A stretch of 64,000 bases of DNA from positions 1-64,000 of the forward strand of contig CAZOHC010000001.1 of the NCBI GenBank assembly GCA_964579845.1, written 5' to 3'. The translations under genes and the position numbers were made by a program. The notes under the pieces are model-generated. The model did not search any database and was not told the DNA's origin. It saw nothing but the letters and a program-made list of their open reading frames with translations. Positions 43,527 to 51,849 of this stretch are shown piece after piece; positions within the stretch are counted from its first letter, which is position 1, and every line of letters begins with the position of its first letter. The stretch is from CAZOHC01 sp964579845 (GTDB lineage Bacteria; Patescibacteriota; Microgenomatia; Levybacterales; UBA12049).

Positions 43527-45827
43527 ATGGCTTTAAATGAGATACTGCTTGTCCTCAGATGGTGGGGCATGTTTTTTTTGCTATCTGTGACGGTTCTTCC
43601 GTTAACTGCTGTTTTATTCCGGTCATTTTTCGATAAAGGATACATTTTCTCAAAAGCGATCAGCTTAATACTGCTCTCATATATTACGTTGCTGTTTGGC
43701 ACTTTGCAGGTGTTTCCCTTTACCTCGTACACGCTGATTTTCTATTTGTTGCTCATTACCGTTTTGAGTTACTTCGGACTGAGTTTCATACCATCCTTTG
43801 AAACAGGCAGGAAACACCTGCCCGCACTTATTTCAAAGTACTGGAAGATTATCTTCGTTGAGGAGGTGCTGTTCCTGGCAGGATTGTTCTTTTTAGCGTA
43901 CATACGGGCTTTTTCTCCTGACATTCACGGACTCGAAAAGTATATGGACTACGGCTTTATGAACAGTATCCTGCGTTCTGATGTTTTCCCTCCGAAAGAC
44001 ATGTGGCTTACTCCGTTTTCAATAAACTACTATTACTTCGGTCACTTTACCGGGGCAGTACTGACCAAGCTTTCGCACATCGCCCCGAATCTTTCGTATA
44101 ACCTTATTCTTGCCGGGGTATTCTCGCTGAGTTTTACCATGGCTTTTTCACTGGGAGCGAACCTCTTCCATCTGATTGGGCTGAAAGGGCGATTTCAGCA
44201 GTTGAAAACTACCGTGGCAGGGTTGTTAACAGCATTCCTCGTCACACTCGCAGGCAATCTCCATACGATGTATGCATTCTTCAGCCCGTATGAAAATGAG
44301 AAGCCGGTCCCTGTCTGGGAATTATCATTTCTTCCTGCATCATTTCCTAACAGCTATTGGTACCCGAATGCGACCCGATTTATCTACAACACGATTCATG
44401 AATTTCCGATCTATTCCTGGGTCGTCGCTGACTTACACGGGCATGTCTTCGATATCCCATTCGCCCTCACGACACTCGCTTTGCTTCTCTCTTTTCTCGT
44501 AACGTTCTCGCAGAAGAACACTCAAGGATCATCGACAATGCATAAGAAGTCGTCGCTTAGCTCCATCATTCGAAATCATCCTTTTCCGATGTGGTCGATA
44601 CCGATCCTCGGATTTATGCTCTCGGTATTGTACATGACCAATGCATGGGACGGCTTGATATATTTACTACTGAGCGGTTTATTTATTCTCTACATCCATC
44701 TGGTTCTTTTTCCCCAGAAGCAGAAAAGGTCATGGAGATTTCTTTTATCAGCTCCGTTCATGTTTCCGCTCGTACTCTCAGGTTCGATCTTATTCATCAG
44801 CTTTTCTGTCTTCTCACTTCCGTTTTCGCTTCACTTTAAGCCTTTTGTCTCAGGAATCGGAGTCCTCTGCGCACCGGAATTTCTCGTTCAAATGAAGACA
44901 CTCGGTCCATTTTTATTTGAGGCAGATCACTGTCAGCGTTCTCCTTGGTGGCAGCTTATGATGCTATACGGATTTTTTTACATCTACATCTTCTCTTTTC
45001 TCATCTTCCTGTTCAAAGTACGAAAAGTCAGAATTTCTGACACCTATGTTTTGCTCCTTATTATTCTGGGTACGCTCTTGATTCTTATTCCTGAGTTTAT
45101 TTACGTGAAAGATATTTACCCTGCACACTACCGAGCGAATACGATGTTTAAGTTGGTATTTCAGTCATTTATCTTATTTTCAGTTGTCAGCAGTTATACC
45201 ATTGTCCGAATCACAAGCGCGATGCGAAGCCGCACGCTCACTTTTTTTGAGAAGTTGGCATCCGTCGGCTTCATTCTGCTCACGCTGCTACTTTTAACAT
45301 TAGTCGGTATCTATCCGGTCCAAGCAATTAACTCGTATTATGGCGAATTAAAACACTACGCAGGAATCGACGGAACAAAGTATCTAGAAAAGCTCTACCC
45401 GTCTGACTATCAGGCTATCCGCTGGCTTAATGAGCATGTGACGGGACAGCCGGTCATCCTTGAAGCACAGGGAGATTCTTACACTGACTATGCGAGAGTT
45501 TCTGCCAATACCGGCTTACCGACTGTCCTCGGCTGGACAGTACATGAATGGCTTTGGCGAAATTCTTATGATGTCCCGAATCCACCTGCTGATCCGAACG
45601 TGATCTACGAAGTTCCGGCACCGAGAATTGTTGAAGTTCAGACATTGTATGAGACTGCTGATATTACCGAAACCAGGCGCTTACTTCAAAAGTATACGAT
45701 TGAGTATGTTTTCCTCGGAGCACTGGAGCGACAGAAATACCCGAGTCTCAATGAAGAGAAGTGGAACCATCTCGGCGAACGTATATTCTCCCATGACTCC
45801 ACGATGATTTATCGAGTCACCAAGTAG
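43527..45827 (+). CDS. DUF2298 'YYY' multi-pass membrane protein
   Basis: 766 residues, about 14-16 membrane segments. Signature INYYYFGHFTGAVLTKL, then EFPIYSWVVADLHGHVFDIP, AHYRANTMFKL and the soluble end with YPSDYQAIRWLNEHVTG, GDSYTDYARVSANTGLPTVLGW. The family is a GT-C-like glycosyltransferase relative with unknown substrate, common near PMT-like proteins. It follows the HAD-like gene by 24 bases. Confidence 0.88.
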   Translation: MALNEILLVLRWWGMFFLLSVTVLPLTAVLFRSFFDKGYIFSKAISLILLSYITLLFGTLQVFPFTSYTLIFYLLLITVLSYFGLSFIPSFETGRKHLPALISKYWKIIFVEEVLFLAGLFFLAYIRAFSPDIHGLEKYMDYGFMNSILRSDVFPPKDMWLTPFSINYYYFGHFTGAVLTKLSHIAPNLSYNLILAGVFSLSFTMAFSLGANLFHLIGLKGRFQQLKTTVAGLLTAFLVTLAGNLHTMYAFFSPYENEKPVPVWELSFLPASFPNSYWYPNATRFIYNTIHEFPIYSWVVADLHGHVFDIPFALTTLALLLSFLVTFSQKNTQGSSTMHKKSSLSSIIRNHPFPMWSIPILGFMLSVLYMTNAWDGLIYLLLSGLFILYIHLVLFPQKQKRSWRFLLSAPFMFPLVLSGSILFISFSVFSLPFSLHFKPFVSGIGVLCAPEFLVQMKTLGPFLFEADHCQRSPWWQLMMLYGFFYIYIFSFLIFLFKVRKVRISDTYVLLLIILGTLLILIPEFIYVKDIYPAHYRANTMFKLVFQSFILFSVVSSYTIVRITSAMRSRTLTFFEKLASVGFILLTLLLLTLVGIYPVQAINSYYGELKHYAGIDGTKYLEKLYPSDYQAIRWLNEHVTGQPVILEAQGDSYTDYARVSANTGLPTVLGWTVHEWLWRNSYDVPNPPADPNVIYEVPAPRIVEVQTLYETADITETRRLLQKYTIEYVFLGALERQKYPSLNEEKWNHLGERIFSHDSTMIYRVTK

Positions 45828-45867
45828 ACACTTGGAAGCTGCACGACGTTATACACTGACTGAGACG

Positions 45868-45876
45868 TGTTATAAT
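45868..45876 (+). promoter_or_regulatory. Extended -10 promoter of the MutT-like gene, predicted leaderless
   Basis: TGT-TATAAT followed by 6 bases and the in-frame ATG at 45883. Two other ATGs (45879, 45887) are out of frame. This places the start at 45883 rather than at 45832, inside the promoter region. Confidence 0.65.
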
Positions 45877-45882
45877 CCATGC

Positions 45883-46383
45883 ATGAATGCCTCTGATAAA
45901 AAATCTCTCCAAAATCCGTTGCGGGTCACGACACTGACATTTCTCCTGCGGAACGATGAAATTCTCTTGGCGATGAAAAAACGAGGATTCGGAGAAGGGA
46001 AGTGGAACGGCATGGGAGGAAAGCCGATGATTGATGAGACCATTATCGATGCTGCGATCAGAGAGACTACGGAAGAAATCGGTGTGACACCGACGCAGTT
46101 AAAAAAAGTCGCAACCCTGAACTTTCATTTTCCCAAAAGGCCGGAATTTCAGGATTGGGATCAACAGGTTATTGTCTTCTTTGTCGACGAATGGGAAGGC
46201 GAACCGAAGGAAACGGAAGAAATGGCACCGAAGTGGTTTCCTATAGCAGCAATCCCGTTTTCTCAGATGTGGCCTGATGACATCCACTGGCTGCCTAAAG
46301 TCATCCAAGGTAACATTATCACCGGAGAGTTTCACTTTAATAAAGAGCTGCAGCTTGCATCTTTCTCGGTAACAGAAGAGTGA
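45883..46383 (+). CDS. NUDIX hydrolase, MTH1-like (8-oxo-dGTP diphosphatase)
   Basis: 166 residues. KKRGFGEGKWNGMGGK before the NUDIX box, then AAIRETTEEIGV. The later FSQMWPDDIHWLPKV and GEFHFN are characteristic of the MTH1/NUDT1 type, which hydrolyses oxidised purine nucleotides. NUDIX Glu residues are present. Ends in a stand-alone TGA, again a genuine stop. Convergent with the LCP gene. Confidence 0.88.
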   Translation: MNASDKKSLQNPLRVTTLTFLLRNDEILLAMKKRGFGEGKWNGMGGKPMIDETIIDAAIRETTEEIGVTPTQLKKVATLNFHFPKRPEFQDWDQQVIVFFVDEWEGEPKETEEMAPKWFPIAAIPFSQMWPDDIHWLPKVIQGNIITGEFHFNKELQLASFSVTEE

Positions 46384-46394
46384 GAAAAAAGACA

Positions 46395-47540
46395 TTACTC
46401 ATTTGACATCGGCGGTGTCGTCGGTGTTATCGTACAGTTGCCGATGGTTATCTCACATTGGACATACTCCTGAATCTCACTGAAATCTCCGTTTCCGGCC
46501 CGCGGGATAATAACCCACTGTCCTCTGAATTCGGCCCTCGGGAGCGGAGAGTCGAGAAGTCCTGCCCTATTTTCTGCTTCATTCCCTTCATCAAGCACGA
46601 TACTTTTCATTTCAGCCTTTTCCATCTTACGGGCGAGCTTGATGAAGTCATCATACTCTTCTTGTTTTATGTCAGTATCAATGCTTCCTTCCAGAACATT
46701 ATAGAGGTTAACTAACTTAAGAGGGTTGAGAATCGTCCCCAGTGAAAACACTTTATTCCGCAGCGCACTGATCACTTTTTCTTGACGCTGTGATCTGGCA
46801 AAATCAGACCCCTCTATACCCGTTGCATGTCGTGAGCGGACAAAACGAAGCGCCGTTTCACCGTCCATGGACTGTTTGCCGGCATCAAAGTGAAGATGCT
46901 CATAACGGCACGGGAATGCTTCCAGCTGCGATGAGGCTGTTGCCCGTTTTTCAAACTCTTCCCCTTCAAACCCGCAGGTGTCTGTCTCTTTCCCTGAGAT
47001 CGGATACTCATAGTCATCAAACCCACGGGCGACGTCAACCTCTATGCCGCCTACCATATCAACTGCACGGACGAATCCGTTAAAATCTACTCGCAGAACA
47101 TAGTCAACGGGCTGACCTAAAACCTTCTCTACAACAGCACGGGAAAGGGTGATTCCTCCTCCTTTTTGTTTGACCTCTGCATCAGAATACGCTCTGTTTA
47201 TCTTTCCGTTTAAATCAGGGATCCAAAGATCCCGCGGGAGGGAGATGAGGGTGACCTTGTTTTGTTCCGGGTCAATGCTGGCATAAATTATTGTATCAGT
47301 CAGTAACGGACCGTCATGTTTTCCGCCTCCGATGCCAAGCAACAAAATATTCACCCGTTCATCTTTTTTATCAACTTTTTCAAGCGCGATTTCTTGCTGG
47401 AAGAACAGCTCATAGAGGACAGGGATGTATGACCCGAAACGGTACAGCAACACGCCCATGATAATGAGAAATACCACGAAGAAAAAAAGTTTGACTCTCT
47501 TTTTTCCGCGCTTTGATCCGTGAGTGGAAGTACTTTTCAT
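46395..47540 (-). CDS. LCP (LytR-CpsA-Psr) family glycan ligase
   Basis: 381 residues. N-terminal basic segment and membrane anchor (LFFFVVFLIIMGVLLYRF), then the LCP domain: ILLLGIGGG, DTIIYASIDP, LISLPRDLWI, NRAYSDAE and RFVRSRHATG..DFARSQRQ (the Arg/Asp residues that bind the lipid pyrophosphate). Transfers glycan from a lipid carrier to the wall in other bacteria. Four bases after tpiA on the same strand. Confidence 0.92.
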   Translation of the reverse strand: MKSTSTHGSKRGKKRVKLFFFVVFLIIMGVLLYRFGSYIPVLYELFFQQEIALEKVDKKDERVNILLLGIGGGKHDGPLLTDTIIYASIDPEQNKVTLISLPRDLWIPDLNGKINRAYSDAEVKQKGGGITLSRAVVEKVLGQPVDYVLRVDFNGFVRAVDMVGGIEVDVARGFDDYEYPISGKETDTCGFEGEEFEKRATASSQLEAFPCRYEHLHFDAGKQSMDGETALRFVRSRHATGIEGSDFARSQRQEKVISALRNKVFSLGTILNPLKLVNLYNVLEGSIDTDIKQEEYDDFIKLARKMEKAEMKSIVLDEGNEAENRAGLLDSPLPRAEFRGQWVIIPRAGNGDFSEIQEYVQCEITIGNCTITPTTPPMSNE

Positions 47541-47543
47541 AAC

Positions 47544-48209
47544 TTATGCGTTTTTGACTAGGGAGAGAAAAGAATCTGCAGATAAACTCGCACCTCCGAT
47601 AAGCGCACCGTCAATTGAGGATTGATTCGTAAAAGTCGCGATATTCTCAGGCTTGACACTTCCACCGTAGAGGACAACTTTTGCCTGCTTTTCCTGTTTT
47701 AAAAAGCGGGCAACTTCTTCCGCATTGTCCGGCGTATCAGGAGTTCCTGAACCGATTGCGAACACAGGCTCATAGGCAACGATCGCAACACCGTCCGGGA
47801 TCATGGTTTCTTTCCCCTGAACACAGAAGATCACGTGCAATCCGGCATCATGTGCCCGAACGACCTTCTCTGCCAACATCTCATCTGTTTCATTGAAAAG
47901 TTTTCTTCTTTCAGAGTGACCGATAATCACATAGTCACACAGCTCACGTAATTGACCGGCTGTGACTTCACCCGTATAGGCTCCTTCTTCATAAGGAGAG
48001 CAATTCTGCGCACCTACACGGAGCGGGAGGGAGTTCCGGTCGATATAGTGCTTCATCTCTGACAGTGCAGAAAAAGGAGGACACACAACAGCTATTTTCT
48101 CTTCTTCCTGTCCGGCAGGCCAGCTGCTGTTTACGGTTTCTTCAAGCCAGGCAAGAGACTGCTCAACAGTTTTATATGATTTCCAGTTTCCGATAATATA
48201 TTTCGCCAT
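47544..48209 (-). CDS. tpiA: Triosephosphate isomerase, short form
   Basis: 221 residues, against about 250 in most bacteria. GNWK (active-site Lys10), IGHSERR (catalytic His) and VAYEPVFAIGSG (catalytic Glu) are present, as is VLYGGSVKPEN for phosphate. The shortening falls between FCVQGKE and VAYEP, where about 30 residues (a helix pair) are missing. Bacterial motifs argue against an archaeal enzyme. Presumably active. Confidence 0.94.
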   Translation of the reverse strand: MAKYIIGNWKSYKTVEQSLAWLEETVNSSWPAGQEEEKIAVVCPPFSALSEMKHYIDRNSLPLRVGAQNCSPYEEGAYTGEVTAGQLRELCDYVIIGHSERRKLFNETDEMLAEKVVRAHDAGLHVIFCVQGKETMIPDGVAIVAYEPVFAIGSGTPDTPDNAEEVARFLKQEKQAKVVLYGGSVKPENIATFTNQSSIDGALIGGASLSADSFLSLVKNA

Positions 48210-48311
48210 ATGCTACAATGAAGTTTACTTCCAGATTACTGCTCTTCACCACGTTGTCAGCTGAAACGATCTCAGCATGACATTTTTGAAGACGTAATGT
48301 CATTATAGTCT

Positions 48312-50156
48312 ATGGAAAATGCACTTCTCAAGCAGTTAAATAAGGATCAACAGGAAGCAGTACTTCACACCGACGGTCCTGCAATTATCCTTGCCGGCGC
48401 GGGAAGCGGTAAGACACGAGTACTGACCTATAAAGTTCTCTACCTCGTTTCAGAGAAGCAGATTAACCCTAATGCAATCCTCATGGTAACGTTTACTAAT
48501 AAAGCAGCACAGGAAATGCGCGAACGGATCACAACCTATTTCGCAGAACACAACATCAAAGCTTCAACCCAACCCTTTGTATCTACCTTTCACTCACTCT
48601 GTGCACGCATACTCAGATTGGAAGGAAAACATATCGGACTTGGCCCTCAATTCGTAATCTATGATACATCTGACCAGATAGAAGCGATTAAGGAAGCAAT
48701 GAGTCAGCTCCATATATCAGTGAAAGATTTTAAGCCTGCTTCTGTTCTGGCCACCATCTCAGGTGCGAAGAACGAACTGATCACGGATAAAGAGTACCCT
48801 TCATTCGCACGAGGATATTTCCAAGAGACCGTCGCGAAAATATTTACCGTCTACCAAAAAATCCTGAAAGAAAATGATGCGCTGGACTTTGATGATATCT
48901 TACTGAAAACAGTGAAGTTGTTTCAGAATAATGAGCAGGTACTTGAAAAATATCAGGAAATGTTCCGGTACATCATGATTGATGAGTACCAAGATACAAA
49001 TAAAGTACAGTATGCGCTGACGAAATTACTCGCAAAAAAATATAATAATATCTGCGTTGTCGGTGATTTCTCACAAAGCATCTACTCCTGGCGCGGGGCT
49101 GATTTCCAAAACCTGGTTCGATTTAAACAGGATTTTGAGAATGTGCAGGAATTCTCCCTCTCTCAGAATTACCGCTCCACACAGAAAATTCTTGATGCAG
49201 CTTCATCTGTCATCGCCAGAAATAAATCGCACCCTGTGCTCAAGCTCTGGACCGAGAATCCGTCGGGTGAAGAACTTCAGCTCTATGAAGCAAAAAATGA
49301 GCAAGATGAAGCGGAGTTTATCGTCCGGATGATCAGCCACCTCGGTATCCAGGACTTAAGTAAGGTCGCGATTCTTTACCGAACCAATGCACAGTCACGA
49401 GTCATCGAGGAAGTCTTTCTGCACTTTGCCATTCCGTATCTCTTAATCGGTGGCACCAGATTCTATGAGCGAAAAGAGATTAAAGATGTTATCTCATACC
49501 TCAGACATCTGAACAACCCGAAAGACAGTATCTCACTTAAGCGGATTGAGAAATTGGGGAAGGGGAGGCTACAAAAATATTTTACCTTTCAAGAAAACAA
49601 TGATCTGACGAATGTTGCAACGATTGATGTCCTCGACCGGGTTCTTCATGCGACTGACTACCTCTCGCTCTACGACGAAGACGATGAGGAAGATCGAGCC
49701 CGGCTTGAAAACATTAAAGAACTTCGATCTGTTGCACTGGCATACCCTGACCTGACTGAGTTTTTGGAAAATATCACGCTGGTCGAACAAGAGGCACTGA
49801 ACCAGGATACGAACAGACGGAAAAACGGGGTGACACTCATGACACTCCATGCTGCCAAAGGACTGGAATTCCCGGTTGTCTTCATGATCGGTATGGAAGA
49901 AGGTGTTTTCCCTCATGCCAGGTCACTCATGGATAGGTCAGAGCTTGAAGAGGAACGAAGACTCTGCTATGTCGGCATGACCCGTGCCAGGGAAAAATTA
50001 TTCTTAACATATGCACGACGGAGACTTTTTTTCGGACAACGGGCGTCAAATACAACCTCACGGTTCTTGCTAGAGATCCCTGAACACGTCATTGCAAAAA
50101 GTCGAAATGCACTCAGTCTTGAAAAAACAGATGCATCATCAACCGATTTTTTTTAG
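48312..50156 (+). CDS. UvrD/PcrA-type superfamily 1 DNA helicase, compact
   Basis: 614 residues. AGAGSGKT (28-35), VTFTNKAAQEMRERI (Ia), DEYQDTN (II), GDFSQSIYSWRGA (III), LSQNYRST (IV), TLHAAKGLEFPVVFMIGMEEGVFPH (V) and VGMTRAREKLFLTYA (VI) are all seen. 100 or more residues shorter than usual, mainly in the 2B/C-terminal part. Roles in nucleotide excision repair and replication conflict. TGC-TACAAT at about 48211-48219 may be its promoter. Confidence 0.94.
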   Translation: MENALLKQLNKDQQEAVLHTDGPAIILAGAGSGKTRVLTYKVLYLVSEKQINPNAILMVTFTNKAAQEMRERITTYFAEHNIKASTQPFVSTFHSLCARILRLEGKHIGLGPQFVIYDTSDQIEAIKEAMSQLHISVKDFKPASVLATISGAKNELITDKEYPSFARGYFQETVAKIFTVYQKILKENDALDFDDILLKTVKLFQNNEQVLEKYQEMFRYIMIDEYQDTNKVQYALTKLLAKKYNNICVVGDFSQSIYSWRGADFQNLVRFKQDFENVQEFSLSQNYRSTQKILDAASSVIARNKSHPVLKLWTENPSGEELQLYEAKNEQDEAEFIVRMISHLGIQDLSKVAILYRTNAQSRVIEEVFLHFAIPYLLIGGTRFYERKEIKDVISYLRHLNNPKDSISLKRIEKLGKGRLQKYFTFQENNDLTNVATIDVLDRVLHATDYLSLYDEDDEEDRARLENIKELRSVALAYPDLTEFLENITLVEQEALNQDTNRRKNGVTLMTLHAAKGLEFPVVFMIGMEEGVFPHARSLMDRSELEEERRLCYVGMTRAREKLFLTYARRRLFFGQRASNTTSRFLLEIPEHVIAKSRNALSLEKTDASSTDFF

Positions 50157-50165
50157 CATTTCCGC

Positions 50166-50171
50166 TATACT
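50166..50171 (+). promoter_or_regulatory. -10 of the small membrane protein gene, predicted leaderless
   Basis: TATACT followed by 6 bases and the ATG at 50178. Confidence 0.55.
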
Positions 50172-50177
50172 CTAATC

Positions 50178-50669
50178 ATGGAGCAAGAATCAGTATCGTC
50201 GCCTGAAGCGACAGAACCAGGACCCGAACGTGCACGTTCACGGACACCCCGGTCGCTTATCGTCATGCTTTTGCTCATCCTTCCTCCGCTTGCCTGGTTT
50301 CTGATGTGGCGGGATAAAACATACCATCATTGGTTCGGGAAAATTCTTCTCGTTTCAGCAGGAATTTCACTCGCGTTTCTGGGATTTTTTTATATCTTCG
50401 TTTATCTACGGATCGGAGAGCTGTATCAGTCACTCGGACTTCCGACTGCGAATGAGACGCTGGCTGTGAGTGCAATCGGCATTGGTATCTTCCTGACACT
50501 GCTTGAAATTTTCTATGCATGGTATGTGTACCGCATGACAAAAAATGGCTACCTGACACCGTTTCAACTTCTGGTAACGATCATATTTCTTCTCCTAAAT
50601 AGTTATCTCACCATGATCGGCCCGCTCATCGTGCTTCGGTCCATCTATCGACTTGTTGGTTCGTTGTAG
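50178..50669 (+). CDS. Hypothetical membrane protein
   Basis: 163 residues: a polar N-terminus (SSPEATEPGPERARSRTPRS), then four hydrophobic segments (about 30-47, 56-78, 94-114, 124-148). No family recognised. Leaderless by the promoter pattern. Followed 42 bases later by femX. Confidence 0.72.
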   Translation: MEQESVSSPEATEPGPERARSRTPRSLIVMLLLILPPLAWFLMWRDKTYHHWFGKILLVSAGISLAFLGFFYIFVYLRIGELYQSLGLPTANETLAVSAIGIGIFLTLLEIFYAWYVYRMTKNGYLTPFQLLVTIIFLLLNSYLTMIGPLIVLRSIYRLVGSL

Positions 50670-50699
50670 GCTCCTCTTTCAGGAAATCTCCGAATCAAC

Positions 50700-50705
50700 T
50701 ACAAT
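50700..50705 (+). promoter_or_regulatory. -10 of femX, predicted leaderless
   Basis: TACAAT followed by 6 bases and the ATG at 50712. Confidence 0.55.
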
Positions 50706-50711
50706 AACATC

Positions 50712-51743
50712 ATGCGTTTTGAATCAATCCTCCCGAATCAAAAGTCAGCCTATAACAGTATCGTCTCCCATCCGCTCCAAGCATACGAATGGGGGGAGTT
50801 CCGGGAAAAAACAGGGGTTAAAGTTATCAGAAAGGGAGTTTTCGATGGCGAGAAACTTATCGACGGATTTCAGCTCACGATTCATCCTGTTCCGAAAACG
50901 AACTTCACCATCGGCTATCTACCGAAAGGAAATCGTCCGAGTAGGGAAGTCCTAGCAGAACTGCAAAAGATCGGAAAAAAAGAAAACTGTATCTTTATTC
51001 AATTGGAGCCAAACATACGAGAAAATTCGAAATTCGAAATTCGAAATTCGAAATTCCGGCTGCAGCCGGCCGCACATCCGCTTTTTACCAAATATACTTT
51101 TGTCCTCGATTTGACGAAGTCTGAGGAGGATTTACTCAAGCAGATGCATGCGAAAACCAGATATAACATACGGGTCGCGACACGACACGGGGTGACTGTT
51201 CAGGAGGAGAAAACACCTGAGGCATTCGAAAGATACTGGCACCTGACTGAAGAGACGACTAAGCGACAAAAATTCTATGCACACACGAAAAATTACCATG
51301 AACTGCAATGGGAGGTTTTACAACAAGCCAAAGACCGCGAGCCGAAAGCGAAAAACGCTTTGACGTCCCACTTACTGACAGCACGATATGAAGGGAAAAT
51401 TCTTACCACCATGCTGTTCTTTGTATTTAAAGACACGCTCTACTATCCGTACGGTGCTTCGAGTAATGAAGCCCGAAACACGATGCATTCAGTTCTCACG
51501 ATGTGGGAGGGAATTCGTTTCGGAAAAAAGCTTGGACTGAAATCATTTGATATGTGGGGAAGTCTCGCTGAGAATCCTGACCCGAAAGACCCATGGTACG
51601 GTTTTCATCGCTTTAAACAGGGTTTCGGTCCAGAACTTGTGGAGTTCGTCGGGAGCTATGATCTGGTGATACATCCACTCGCGTATCAGGGATACAAAAT
51701 CGCGGATAAACTTCGATGGTTGTACCTGAGGATAAAAAAATAA
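50712..51743 (+). CDS. FemABX-like peptidyltransferase (lipid II bridge formation)
   Basis: 343 residues, two GNAT-like folds: YEWGEFREKTG at the start, KTRYNIRVATRHGVTV, KNALTSHLLTARYEGKILTTMLFF, YYPYGASSNEARN and FDMWGSL..WYGFHRFKQGFGPELVEF. Family members add amino acids from tRNA to the peptidoglycan stem. Residues about 103-115 (ENSKFEIRNSKFR) are encoded by a 7-base tandem repeat that interrupts the linker before RLQPAAHPLFTKYTFVLDL. A change of one repeat unit would shift the frame. Confidence 0.88.
   Translation: MRFESILPNQKSAYNSIVSHPLQAYEWGEFREKTGVKVIRKGVFDGEKLIDGFQLTIHPVPKTNFTIGYLPKGNRPSREVLAELQKIGKKENCIFIQLEPNIRENSKFEIRNSKFRLQPAAHPLFTKYTFVLDLTKSEEDLLKQMHAKTRYNIRVATRHGVTVQEEKTPEAFERYWHLTEETTKRQKFYAHTKNYHELQWEVLQQAKDREPKAKNALTSHLLTARYEGKILTTMLFFVFKDTLYYPYGASSNEARNTMHSVLTMWEGIRFGKKLGLKSFDMWGSLAENPDPKDPWYGFHRFKQGFGPELVEFVGSYDLVIHPLAYQGYKIADKLRWLYLRIKK
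51024..51056 (+). repeat. Heptanucleotide tandem repeat inside femX
   Basis: Four full copies and a partial copy of AATTCGA, directly followed by a 14-base perfect palindrome CCGGCTGCAGCCGG (51056-51069). Three units make 21 bases, giving the seven-residue repeat NSKFEIR. Confidence 0.85.
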
Positions 51744-51849
51744 ATTTCTAATGACGAATTACTACTTTCTAATCAATGCTCACTTTCCAATGTCTCATTT
51801 CATTCATGGGATTTTATTAGAAATTAGATATTAGAAATTAGACATTCAT
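51744..51849. repeat. Intergenic word repeats (TTAGAAATTAGA type)
   Basis: The spacer between femX and the next glycosyltransferase gene contains AATTTCTAATGACGAATT, ACTTTCTAATCAATG, CTTTCCAATGTCTC and TTATTAGAAATTAG plus ATTAGAAATTAGAC: inverted and direct variants of TCTAAT. Same word as at 19925-20017. Confidence 0.5.

Noticed and set aside
51024..51056. A CRISPR-like array
   Set aside because: The repeat unit is 7 bases with no spacers, and lies inside a coding frame.
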